From NCBI RefSeq assembly GCF_013393345.1, contig NZ_QJRF01000030.1, positions 186,001 through 250,000 of the forward strand: a DNA stretch of 64,000 nt, read 5' to 3'. The stretch is from Pseudomonas taiwanensis. GTDB taxonomy: Bacteria > Pseudomonadota > Gammaproteobacteria > Pseudomonadales > Pseudomonadaceae. Made by a program: the position numbers and the translations under genes. This document shows, in pieces, positions 54,168-62,950 of this stretch (its first letter is position 1; each line of letters opens with the position of its first letter). The notes under the pieces are model-generated. The model saw only the letters and a program-made list of their open reading frames with translations. It did not search any database and was not told the DNA's origin.

Positions 54168-55526
54168 ATGAACAACAAGATCCTGAAGATTTCTCTCTTG
54201 GCCTGCGCGCTTTTCAGCGCACAGATGACCCAGGCGGCTATATCAGCGGATGAGGCTGGCAAACTGAAAACGACGCTGACTCCGCTTGGTGCGGAGCGTG
54301 CAGGCAATGCCGACAACAGCATCCCAGCATGGGATGGTGGTTACACAAAAGCTCCAGCCGACTACAAGCAAGGCGACAAACGCACGGACCCCTTTGCCTC
54401 CGAAAAACCGGTGCTGAGCATCACGGCCGCGAATGCGGACCAGTATGCGGATCAACTGGCCGAGGGCACCAAAGTCATGCTGAAGAAATATCCAGACTAC
54501 CGTCTGGATATCTATCCGAGCCATCGCACCGTTGCGGCCCCGCAATGGGTGTATGACAACACCTTCAGCAACGCAACCCGTGCTCAAGTTGATGAGAAGA
54601 CCGAGAACGTAACTGGCGCTTTCGGTGGTATTCCTTTCCCCATTCCGAAGAACGGTGCCGAGGTCATGTGGAACCACCGACTGTCTTGGAATGGTGGTGA
54701 CTCATTCAATAGCTACATCAGCAGTTGGCTTATGACAGCCGGTGGCAAGAAGGTATTGGCCACCACTACTCCTTATTATTTCCAATATCCCTACTATTTC
54801 CAGGAAAGCAGTCTGGAAAAGTTCGATGGAAACTATTATCAGGGCAAGATCATTACTGAGCGGCCGTCCTCGAAGAACGGCGAAGGTTTGATGATCTTCT
54901 ACAACACCAATCAAGACGCACGTGCCAGTTGGCAGTATCTGGTCGGTCAGCGTCGCGTGCGCCGACTGCCTAACGTGGCCTACGATACGCCAAACTTCGT
55001 AGTGTCTGGCGTCAGCTTCTTCGACGAAGCGTTCATGATGTTCGGCCCGTCCAATAAACATGACCTGAAGATCGTCGGCAAGAAAGAGATGTTCGTGCCC
55101 TATAACTCTAATAAGTCTCAGTTGGTTTCGAGTGACGAGTTGATGAGCCCGAACTTCCTCAATCCTGATCATGTGCGTTGGGAGAAACACCGCATGTGGG
55201 TGGTTGAGGCGACGCTTAAAGCTGGCCAGCGCCACGTGGTTCCACGTCGCACTTACTACATTGATGAGGACTCCTGGCAAATCATCCTGGTCGACGGTTA
55301 TGACGCGCAGGGTAAACTCATCCGCCAGCAATGGTCTCTTCCTTACTTGGCTCCGGATCTCCCCGCATTGACCACTCAGTTTGCGTGGGGGCTCTACAAC
55401 ATCGAAACCGGCGCCTACGTTTATGGCATGTCGTCCAACGACTCCAAGTTCCATTACAAACGCACGGATCGACTCCCGCCATCCGCTTTCACTCCGGATG
55501 CAATGGCCAGCGAAAGCTCTCGTTGA
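54168..55526 (+). CDS. DUF1329 periplasmic (LolA/LolB-like) protein, island copy
   Basis: 452 residues with a signal peptide (MNNKILKISLLACALFSAQMTQA). Conserved with the backbone copy at 17402: KLKTTLTPLGAERAGNADNS, PQWVYDNTF, GGIPFPIPKNGAE, the stretch VGQRRVRRLPNVAYDTPNF and DEDSWQIILVDGYDAQGKL. Likely periplasmic carrier of a hydrophobic ligand. Codon usage is less GC-biased than the backbone copy. Confidence 0.9.
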   Translation: MNNKILKISLLACALFSAQMTQAAISADEAGKLKTTLTPLGAERAGNADNSIPAWDGGYTKAPADYKQGDKRTDPFASEKPVLSITAANADQYADQLAEGTKVMLKKYPDYRLDIYPSHRTVAAPQWVYDNTFSNATRAQVDEKTENVTGAFGGIPFPIPKNGAEVMWNHRLSWNGGDSFNSYISSWLMTAGGKKVLATTTPYYFQYPYYFQESSLEKFDGNYYQGKIITERPSSKNGEGLMIFYNTNQDARASWQYLVGQRRVRRLPNVAYDTPNFVVSGVSFFDEAFMMFGPSNKHDLKIVGKKEMFVPYNSNKSQLVSSDELMSPNFLNPDHVRWEKHRMWVVEATLKAGQRHVVPRRTYYIDEDSWQIILVDGYDAQGKLIRQQWSLPYLAPDLPALTTQFAWGLYNIETGAYVYGMSSNDSKFHYKRTDRLPPSAFTPDAMASESSR

Positions 55527-55539
55527 TTCTCGCTAATGG

Positions 55540-55568
55540 GGCCGGGGCGACATACGTCGCTCCAGGCC
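55540..55568 (+). other. Intercistronic stem-loop before the YCF48 gene
   Basis: GGGGCGAC (55544-55551) / GTCGCTCC (55556-55563) with loop ATAC and one G-T pair, extended by GGCC on both sides. There is no T-run directly after it, so it is more likely an RNA-stability element than a terminator. It lies at the same kind of position as the palindrome at 17356, one gene later. Confidence 0.5.
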
Positions 55569-55601
55569 TGCTTATGAATGTTTTTTGCTGTTGGAGTGAA
55601 T

Positions 55602-56699
55602 ATGGCTAACCGGATTCTCTCGTCCATGCAGTTCAGGCTGAGGATTCTCATGGTCGCCACAGTAGTGATGCAGGCCGCCATGCAGACCATGCCTGTTGTC
55701 GCTGCTGAACCCCTGCGTGTGCTCAAGGAATCGTCAACCATCAGTGCCAAAGCACAGAGATCGGTTCTGCTTTCAATTACTCATGCTGGTAATCGATTGG
55801 TAGCGGTAGGTGAGCGCGGAATCATCCTGCTCTCCGACGACGCCGGGCAGAACTGGCGACAAGCTTCATCGCCGGTGAGCGTAACTTTGACCGCAGTCCA
55901 GTTTGTCAACGCGGATCAAGGATGGGCCGTCGGGCATCTTGGCATTGTGTTGCACAGTGCGGACGGCGGAGAAACCTGGACCCGGCAACTGGACGGCATT
56001 CGTGCTGCCGAGTTGATGATGGAACAGGCCAAGCAGAGTGGTAACGGCCAGGCGATCAAGAATGCCGAGTGGCTGGTCGCTGACGGCCCTGACAAACCTT
56101 TCTTGGACCTGGCGTTCATCGACCAATCCACCGGCTTTATCACCGGCGCCTATGGGTTGATCTTCATGACCCGTGATGGTGGGAAGACCTGGCTGCCATG
56201 GGCGCAGCACCTCTCCAACGACTCAAGCCTGCACCTCAATGGCATTACAGCCAACGGGAAGAACATCTTCATTGTCGGAGAACGCGGGCTTTTGCTGCGC
56301 TCTTTAGACGGAGGGGAAACATTCGCGACGATGGAATCTCCCTATGAGGGGAGTTTCTTCGGAGCCCTGTCAACCGGCGCCGGCGATGTCCTGATCTACG
56401 GACTGCGTGGCAACGCCTACCTCTCCCGTAACAACGGGGAAAGTTGGCAGAAGGTGAGTATTAAAACTGACGCAGCTATCTCCTCGGCCGCGCAGAGGCG
56501 CGACGGCAGCTTGCTGCTTGCCAGCCAGGCGGGCGAGGTGTTCACCAATAGGGGAGGGGGCGCCAGTTTTGAAACGCTGCCGTGGCGCGGCGCAGGTTCT
56601 GTTTCTGACATTACCGAAACGCCGGCGGGCGAACTGTCAGCCGTGGGATTGCATGGTTTGGAGCGGGCCCCGCTCGACCAAGGGGCCGCCGCCGAGTGA
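55602..56699 (+). CDS. YCF48/HCF136-like beta-propeller protein, island copy
   Basis: 365 residues from ATG 55602, with GGAG at 55592-55595; ATG 55578 in frame has no such site. The export signal spans MANRILSSMQFRLRILMVAT and following residues to VVAA. Propeller blades are recognisable (GERGIILLSDDAGQNW, GHLGIVLHSADGGETW, GAYGLIFMTRDGGKTW, GERGLLLRSLDGGETF). Relative to the backbone copy it has an insertion of ~25 residues after the second blade (EQAKQSGNGQAIKNAEWLVA). Presumed periplasmic partner of the MMPL protein encoded 56 bases downstream. Confidence 0.9.
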   Translation: MANRILSSMQFRLRILMVATVVMQAAMQTMPVVAAEPLRVLKESSTISAKAQRSVLLSITHAGNRLVAVGERGIILLSDDAGQNWRQASSPVSVTLTAVQFVNADQGWAVGHLGIVLHSADGGETWTRQLDGIRAAELMMEQAKQSGNGQAIKNAEWLVADGPDKPFLDLAFIDQSTGFITGAYGLIFMTRDGGKTWLPWAQHLSNDSSLHLNGITANGKNIFIVGERGLLLRSLDGGETFATMESPYEGSFFGALSTGAGDVLIYGLRGNAYLSRNNGESWQKVSIKTDAAISSAAQRRDGSLLLASQAGEVFTNRGGGASFETLPWRGAGSVSDITETPAGELSAVGLHGLERAPLDQGAAAE

Positions 56700-56755
56700 G
56701 GCGGCATCGTCTCCGCCATACACGGTCATTCACTTCGTCAGATTAGGGGCATCCC

Positions 56756-59176
56756 GTGACCATTGATATCGCTGCACAAAATAAAGACATAGTGGCGTCC
56801 CTTGAGGACTTTGACACCAAGTCAGGCGGCCTCGTTGAGCGAGCCATTTTCAATCATCGACTGCTGGTGATCCTGCTGTGCGCGCTGGCAACTGCTCTCT
56901 TGGCGTACCAGGCATTGGGTATCCGGCTGAATGCCAGCTTCGAAAAGGCCATTCCGACCAACCATCCCTATGTGGTCAATTTCCTGGAGAACCGCAAGGA
57001 CCTGAGTGGGATTGGCAACTCTATTCGAGTCGCGATCTCCACAAAGAAAGACAGCATCTTCGACAAGACCTATCTCGATACGTTGGCCAAGATCAACGAC
57101 GAAATCTATCTGCTGCCGGGCGTCGAGAAGCCCTACATGAAGTCGCTGTGGACGCCTAGCACTCGTTGGCTGGCGGTGACCGAAGACGGGCTTGACGGCG
57201 ATACTGTTATTCCTGCGACTTACGATGGTTCGCCCGAGAGTCTGGAACAGATCCGTCAGAACGTAGCGCGGTCGGGGGAAATCGGTCAGTTGGTGGCTGG
57301 CAACTTCAAGTCCAGCGTGATCTATGTACCGCTCTTGGACATCAATCCGGAAACCGGAAAGCCCCTTGATTACGGCCAGTTCTCTCGGCAGCTAGAGGAG
57401 ATCCGCGCAAAATATCAGACCGACGATATCCAGATTCACATCACCGGGTTCACCAAGATTCTTGGTGACCTGATCGAAGGTCTTACGCAGGTGATGATGT
57501 TCTTCGTCGTCGCTGTGGCCATCACCATCGTTATCCTTTACTGGTACACCCGCTGCGTGCGCAGCACGCTGATTGTCGTGTCGTGCTCATTGATTGCGGT
57601 GCTGTGGCAGTTGGGGCTGCTCACCATCCTAGGCTATGAACTGGATCCTTACTCGATTCTGGTGCCGTTCCTGGTGTTCGCCATTGGCATGAGCCATGGC
57701 GCGCAGAAAATGAATGGCATCATGCAGGATATTGGCCGCGGCCTACATCGCATCATCGCAGCGCGCTACACCTTCCGCCGGTTGTTTGCCGCGGGTCTTA
57801 CCGCATTGCTTTGTGATGCCGTTGGATTTGCAGTGCTCATCGTCATCCAGATTCAGGTAATTCAGGATCTGGCCATTACCGCAAGCATCGGTGTCGCGGT
57901 CCTTATTTTCACCAACCTCATCCTGCTGCCAGTGCTGCTCAGCTACATCGGAGTGAGCAAGAAGGCTGCCGCACGCAGCCTTGCGGCCGAGAGCGAGGAA
58001 CTGACTTCGAAGAGCAAGCATCCGGTCTGGGCTTTCCTGGATCTGTTCACTCGTCGGTCCTGGGCTACTCCAGTGTGCATACTGGGTTTCTGTTTGGCGG
58101 TATTCGGCTTCGTCGTCAGTCTCAATCTGAAAGTGGGGGACTTGGACCCGGGTGCACCGGAGCTTCGTTCCGATTCACGCTACAACCGTGATGCAGCGTT
58201 CATGACCCAAAATTATGCTGCCAGTACGGACATCTTTGTGGTGATGATCAAGACGGGCGAGGACCAATGCACTCATTACTCGACACTGTCCGCTGTCGAT
58301 GCACTGGCCTGGAAACTGGAGCAGCTCCCGGGCGTTGAGTCCACCAACTCCATGGCATCGTTCAGCAAGATTGCCACCTCCGGCTACAACGAAGGCAGCT
58401 ACAAATGGTACGAACTGATTCCCAATGACAGCGCTTTGGGGACGGTTCAGGGGCGTGCGTCTCGTGAGCTCTTCAACCAGGACTGCTCGCTGTTGTCGCT
58501 GTACGTCTACCTGACCGACCACAAGGCGGACACCTTGACTCGGGTCGTAGATGCCACTGAGTCCTTCATCGCTGAAAACGATCTCGGCAATGCGAAGTTC
58601 ATGCTGGCGGCTGGGAGCGCGGGTATCGAGGCCGCAACCAATATCGTCGTGAAAAAGGCGATGCGAGAAATGCTCTTCTGGGTCTATGGGGCAGTGATCA
58701 TTCTTTGCTGGGTGACCTTCCGCTCTTGGCGTGCGGTACTAACCGCGGTGCTGCCTTTGGTACTCACCTCGATTCTATGTGAGGCGCTTATGGTTGGCCT
58801 TGGCATGGGGGTGAAGGTTGCGACGCTTCCAGTGATCGCACTGGGCGTAGGGATCGGGATCGACTATGCCCTGTATGTACTGAGCGTAACCCTGACAAGG
58901 CTGCGTGCTGGGGACTCGCTTTCACTGGCCTATTACCGATCCCTGCTGTTCACCGGGAAGGTGGTGATGCTCACAGGTGTCACACTCGCGGCTGCAGTGG
59001 CAACTTGGGTCTTCTCGCCCATCAAGTTCCAGGCAGACATGGGCATATTGCTGGCTTTCATGTTCGTGGTGAACATGCTTGGAGCCTTGATTCTGTTGCC
59101 AGCCTTAGCTCATTTCCTACTCCCCAGGAAGCTCTTCGATAAAGCGCCTGACGAGGTCAGCAAGGCAAGGAGCTAA
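56756..59176 (+). CDS. MMPL/RND superfamily transporter, island copy
   Basis: 806 residues, GTG start at 56756 with AGGGG upstream. Same two-fold 6+6 helix layout as the backbone protein, with matching segments KAIPTNHPYV, LDPYSILVPFLVFAIGMSHG, GDLDPGAPELRSDSRYN and GVGIGIDYALYVLSV. The conserved Asp in the last of these is the probable proton-relay residue. Predicted to move a hydrophobic compound across or out of the inner membrane with the other three module proteins. The operon ends at a strong terminator just after the gene. Confidence 0.9.
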   Translation: MTIDIAAQNKDIVASLEDFDTKSGGLVERAIFNHRLLVILLCALATALLAYQALGIRLNASFEKAIPTNHPYVVNFLENRKDLSGIGNSIRVAISTKKDSIFDKTYLDTLAKINDEIYLLPGVEKPYMKSLWTPSTRWLAVTEDGLDGDTVIPATYDGSPESLEQIRQNVARSGEIGQLVAGNFKSSVIYVPLLDINPETGKPLDYGQFSRQLEEIRAKYQTDDIQIHITGFTKILGDLIEGLTQVMMFFVVAVAITIVILYWYTRCVRSTLIVVSCSLIAVLWQLGLLTILGYELDPYSILVPFLVFAIGMSHGAQKMNGIMQDIGRGLHRIIAARYTFRRLFAAGLTALLCDAVGFAVLIVIQIQVIQDLAITASIGVAVLIFTNLILLPVLLSYIGVSKKAAARSLAAESEELTSKSKHPVWAFLDLFTRRSWATPVCILGFCLAVFGFVVSLNLKVGDLDPGAPELRSDSRYNRDAAFMTQNYAASTDIFVVMIKTGEDQCTHYSTLSAVDALAWKLEQLPGVESTNSMASFSKIATSGYNEGSYKWYELIPNDSALGTVQGRASRELFNQDCSLLSLYVYLTDHKADTLTRVVDATESFIAENDLGNAKFMLAAGSAGIEAATNIVVKKAMREMLFWVYGAVIILCWVTFRSWRAVLTAVLPLVLTSILCEALMVGLGMGVKVATLPVIALGVGIGIDYALYVLSVTLTRLRAGDSLSLAYYRSLLFTGKVVMLTGVTLAAAVATWVFSPIKFQADMGILLAFMFVVNMLGALILLPALAHFLLPRKLFDKAPDEVSKARS

Positions 59177-59182
59177 ACGTTT

Positions 59183-59226
59183 CCCGCAGCGCGAGTGAGG
59201 TGGATGGACGCGCGCTGCGGGCTTTT
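59183..59226 (+). terminator. Terminator of the island DUF1302-MMPL operon
   Basis: 11-bp perfect stem CCCGCAGCGCG (59183-59193) / CGCGCTGCGGG (59211-59221), a 17-nt loop, then CTTTTC. Confidence 0.75.
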
Positions 59227-59295
59227 CAAACCGCGTCATCCTCTCGTTCTGACGACACGTCGCCCACAATAAAAAACAAGAAAGGCCCGCCTGAC

Positions 59296-60087
59296 ATGGA
59301 TCGCACCAATACTCTGCCCCCTCCAAAACGGGGTGGTATTCACCCTATGCGGATTTGCATTGCTGTTCTTCTGATTCTCATCGTGCCTGCCATTGCATGC
59401 GCGCAGGCGAATACGCAGGCCCTGTACCAAAAGGTCCGTTCGTCGTCACTGCTAATCGCCACCCATGCCCTGATCTACTACGGGGCCGAAAATCGTTTGA
59501 GCGATCCGCGTAGTCTTGATGCCTATCAGAAGAGCTACCAGGACCTACAACAATTGGTGGAGGCGTTGGGTTATCCGCAATCGCTGCAGCGCCCCGTCGC
59601 GGAGATGAGCGCGCTCCTTCCCCAACTGGAATCTGGAGCCACGGATCATTCGGTCAGCTATCCGGACCTTCTCATAGGCCTGATGGATGCAGATGCCGAG
59701 ATGAAGAAAGCTGTTGCCAGTGCTTATGCAGACGCGAGCCCCGAGCTCTCCCAAGCTCGCTTGATGCTGCGGGAGTTGAGCGAGCGCATTGGCGATTTGT
59801 TGATCTCTAATCAGGCTCGCATCACGCGAGTGGTCGGTGAGTACTCGGTGGCCTATGAGGCTCAAGATGCCGAGGCCAAGGACCAGCGAATCAATGAACT
59901 GTTCGAGGCGCTGAAAGTGCAGCTGCCTGAGCATGCCAAGGTTCTGACTGACCAGCATCGTGTGTTCCGTTTCGCCCGTGGTCATCTGCTCGGTAACAAC
60001 TACAAGGCGGTGTCCGGGAGCGCGGCGTTTTACCTAGGATCGGTCATCGCAAAGCTCGATGAGTTGGCCGGACAAACCGCTCCTTGA
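59296..60087 (+). CDS. Secreted helical protein of unknown function, next to chemoreceptor gene
   Basis: 263 residues from ATG 59296; ATG 59347 (MRICIAVLLILIVPAIACAQ) is an equally possible start and gives a classical signal peptide. After cleavage the protein is almost entirely predicted helix (QALYQKVRSSSLLIATHALI, LDAYQKSYQDLQQLVEAL, SQARLMLRELSERIGDLLIS), like the ligand domains of helical-bundle sensors. No transmembrane segment remains. It sits between the MMPL operon and a chemoreceptor gene, with ~166 bases to the latter, and could be a periplasmic binding partner for it. I know no named family. Confidence 0.75.
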   Translation: MDRTNTLPPPKRGGIHPMRICIAVLLILIVPAIACAQANTQALYQKVRSSSLLIATHALIYYGAENRLSDPRSLDAYQKSYQDLQQLVEALGYPQSLQRPVAEMSALLPQLESGATDHSVSYPDLLIGLMDADAEMKKAVASAYADASPELSQARLMLRELSERIGDLLISNQARITRVVGEYSVAYEAQDAEAKDQRINELFEALKVQLPEHAKVLTDQHRVFRFARGHLLGNNYKAVSGSAAFYLGSVIAKLDELAGQTAP

Positions 60088-60253
60088 GTTGCCATAGCAT
60101 CGACATTTCTCCCGGCTAATGGATGCTGAAGTCCGCCAGAAAGACGCGGCCTTTCAGCCGATCCCTAGAAGCAAAATACCGCTGCCTTGCCGTATCCACA
60201 GGTCAGTCGACTGCCGCTTGGCGTACAACAATCACGGCAACAGGAGACGTCTA

Positions 60254-62284
60254 GTGAATAGCGTGTTGTACCCTGCCATCAACCTGATGAACCGCATGAG
60301 CTTCGGCATGAAGTTCAGTCTGATCAGTGTGCTGTTCTTCCTGCCCATGCTGGTCACCAACTATCTACTGGTGCGCGAGTCCTATGACGCTTTCGTCGAT
60401 ACGCGTACCGAGCTGCAGAGCCTGGCGCTGCTCAAGCAGGGCCAGCAGCTGCGCCAACAGCTGGAGCGTCTCAGCGACCTCTACGAGATCAATGCTGTGC
60501 TCGCCGAGTCAGATCACGCGCCGACGATCATCGCCTTGATCACTCCATTGGAGAAGGGCATCGCTGAGACCTTGGGCGCGCTCGAACCCCCTAGCAGCGA
60601 TGCTCAGGAAACCGAGGAGTTCAATGACCAGCGTGAGGTAATCAAGACCACTCTGGACGCGGTAGCAGCAGAATCATCCCTGCGCAGCAAGGCCAGCTTG
60701 GTGACCAAGGCGCTGGATAACTCCGAGTTGTTCATCAAGCTCATTGCCAGTGAGTCCGGACTCAGTCAGGACGGTGATCTGAGCGTACGCCAGATCAGCG
60801 AGCTATTAACCAGCACAAGCCAGCCGGTAACGCGTGCCATCAGCAAGGGGCGTGCCCTCGGCTCCTACTCCCTGGGCCAGGGCATCCTCGGCGCTTCCGA
60901 CATCACCAAGCTCGACGATCTGCTACTGGAGCTAGAAAAGCTGCATGCTGAATATGGTTTCAAGCTGCAGGGCGTACTCGAGGGCAATGTCCAGGCCAAA
61001 AGCGCCCTGGGCGGAGTTGCCGAAGCCAGCCACCGTAGCTTGACCGATATCGCCAAGGTGCTTGAGGGGCAGTTGCTTACTGCTGACAGCCTGAATACTC
61101 CCTGGATGGGCTTCTACGACGAGACCAGCGCTGCCATCGACAAGACCTATGCGCTGAACGATGGCGTGCTTGGTTTCCTAGAGCAGGAGCTGAGCCACCG
61201 CCTGGAGCAGAAGCGTCTGCAGATGATCCTACTCGTAGTTGCCCTGATGGTGCTGTTCCTGTCCATCGTTTACCTCTACGGCGGCTTTTACGTTTCCACT
61301 CTCGCCACGCTCAAGGGGTTTGCTGTGACTCTCGGCCAGGTCGCTGGCGGCGACATGACGGTGCAGGTTAACGTGCAAAGCAGCGACGAGCTGGGCGAGC
61401 TGGGCGCGGTGTTCAATAGCACCGTGGCGAAGATCCGCGACCTGATCGAGTTGGTCGGCCAGACCGTCATTGAGGTAGAGCGCCAGGCCGACCGCGTCGA
61501 ACTGGTGTCCGGTGAGAGCAGCCAGGCAGTGAGTGCCCAACGCGGGCAGATCGAGCAGGTGGCCACCGCAATGAACGAGATGTCCGCCACCGCTCAGGAG
61601 GTGGCGCGCAGCGCCGCCGCGGCAGTGGGTAGCGCACAGAGCGTCAACGAGGAGACCGTGAGCGGCCGTGCCATGGTCAGGTCGCAGGTCGACAGTATCC
61701 AGCGTCTGGCCAGTGAGATCGACCAGTCGGTGGGTGTGATCAACCAACTGGCCGCCGACAGCGCCTCGATCAGCCAGGTGCTGGACGTGATCAAGGAGAT
61801 CGCTGGGCAGACCAATCTGCTGGCGCTCAACGCTGCCATCGAGGCAGCGCGGGCCGGCGAGCAGGGCCGTGGTTTCGCCGTCGTGGCCGATGAAGTGCGT
61901 AACCTGGCTAAGCGCACCCATCAGTCCACCGAGGAGATTGAGCAGATGATCGTCCGTCTGCAGGGTGGTGTGGGCGCTACCGTGATCGCCATGAACGGCA
62001 GCCATCAAATGGTCGAAAGCACGGTCAGCCAGTCGAGTCAGGTGCAGCAAGCGCTGGATAACATACTCAGCGCGGTTGGCGTGATCGTTGATCAGAACCA
62101 GCAGATCGCCGCCGCCGTAGAGCAGCAGACCGCCGTGGCTCACGATATCGACATGAACATCGTCGAGATCAATCAGGCCGGCGAACTTACTGCTGAAGGT
62201 GCCATGCAGACTGAGCAGGCTAGCCGCTATCTATCTGGTCAGGTGGCGCGGCTGAAGGAGCTTATAAGCGCATTTCGTGTCTGA
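60254..62284 (+). CDS. Methyl-accepting chemotaxis protein
   Basis: 676 residues from GTG 60254, set by AGGAGA at 60242-60247; the open frame extends upstream without a ribosome site. First membrane helix ~22-42 ([20 protein letters not shown]), a large helical periplasmic domain of ~275 residues to ~315, second helix ~320-345, then a HAMP domain and a signalling hairpin with the invariant tip [20 protein letters not shown]. No CheB/CheR-tethering pentapeptide is seen at the C-terminus (ends LISAFRV). The periplasmic domain size fits helical-bimodular types that bind organic acids or aromatics; the ligand is unknown. It presumably guides cells toward the compound handled by this region. Confidence 0.92.
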   Translation: MNSVLYPAINLMNRMSFGMKFSLISVLFFLPMLVTNYLLVRESYDAFVDTRTELQSLALLKQGQQLRQQLERLSDLYEINAVLAESDHAPTIIALITPLEKGIAETLGALEPPSSDAQETEEFNDQREVIKTTLDAVAAESSLRSKASLVTKALDNSELFIKLIASESGLSQDGDLSVRQISELLTSTSQPVTRAISKGRALGSYSLGQGILGASDITKLDDLLLELEKLHAEYGFKLQGVLEGNVQAKSALGGVAEASHRSLTDIAKVLEGQLLTADSLNTPWMGFYDETSAAIDKTYALNDGVLGFLEQELSHRLEQKRLQMILLVVALMVLFLSIVYLYGGFYVSTLATLKGFAVTLGQVAGGDMTVQVNVQSSDELGELGAVFNSTVAKIRDLIELVGQTVIEVERQADRVELVSGESSQAVSAQRGQIEQVATAMNEMSATAQEVARSAAAAVGSAQSVNEETVSGRAMVRSQVDSIQRLASEIDQSVGVINQLAADSASISQVLDVIKEIAGQTNLLALNAAIEAARAGEQGRGFAVVADEVRNLAKRTHQSTEEIEQMIVRLQGGVGATVIAMNGSHQMVESTVSQSSQVQQALDNILSAVGVIVDQNQQIAAAVEQQTAVAHDIDMNIVEINQAGELTAEGAMQTEQASRYLSGQVARLKELISAFRV

Positions 62285-62950
62285 TCTGATCGGCGGGCAT
62301 CGTTTTATATCGCCCGAATGCCACTGAACCATTAGCCGTGACCGAGGGGTAGCGCAGTGACCTTTCGGCGACCGGTCTCGATCAGTGTCTCTTGCGTAGC
62401 TTCGCGCAGCCTAGCTAGAGCGAGGCAGATGATCGAGCATCAACCAGCGGAGCGTTCTTCAGCCGACCAGGCCTATGGACGTTCCGCGCAAGCTCGCGCT
62501 CATCCGGCGATAGTCTGCTCGATCTCCTTAATGAGGCGACAGCCGGCTGATTCATCCAACGCCTGAGGGGCTCCGGTCAAAGGCACTTCCTTTCCCGTAT
62601 TGGCCTGCAAATGCTTTGTGCTATCCGAAGATTCGACAGCGAGGCTAAGTGAGCAGAGTTCTTAGCCAAGTCTCGGATCTAACTCGGAAACTTTCCGCAC
62701 ATCTATCACTGGATGGCCCTCAGAGTTAATAGGCCACTGCTCTTATCTTCGTATGAACATGCAGAGATTCCGATACCTTTTTGGTATGAGGCGGCGGGAA
62801 ATAAGGTATTGGAGATATCGAGCATCGCTGGATATCGTACTTCTAAGCGGCCCATAGATTGGTGCTGAGTTATAGACCATACCACATAGACGTACGGCCC
62901 GTAGGTTCTGCGGCTTTCTTTAGTTATTGGCAAAAAATAAGAGAAATTTT
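62285..62950. promoter_or_regulatory. 666-bp AT-rich region upstream of the O-demethylase gene
   Basis: No convincing gene. It contains the second LysR-type dyad at 62774-62786, about 165 bases before the O-demethylase ATG. A reverse-strand open stretch at ~62519-62680 encodes a possible fragment ending RLIKEIEQTIAG but has no start or ribosome site; it may be a decayed gene end. AT content rises towards 62950. Confidence 0.5.
62774..62786. promoter_or_regulatory. Candidate LysR operator, TACC-N5-GGTA, before O-demethylase
   Basis: TACCTTTTTGGTA, a T-N11-A dyad, flanked to give GATACCTTTTTGGTA. It matches the site before lysR (51881-51895) except for one central base. Confidence 0.6.

Noticed and set aside
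62519-62680. Reverse-strand stretch ending RLIKEIEQTIAG, gene-like in composition
   Set aside because: Stop codon only ~50 codons upstream and no start with a ribosome site; could be a decayed gene end but cannot be supported.
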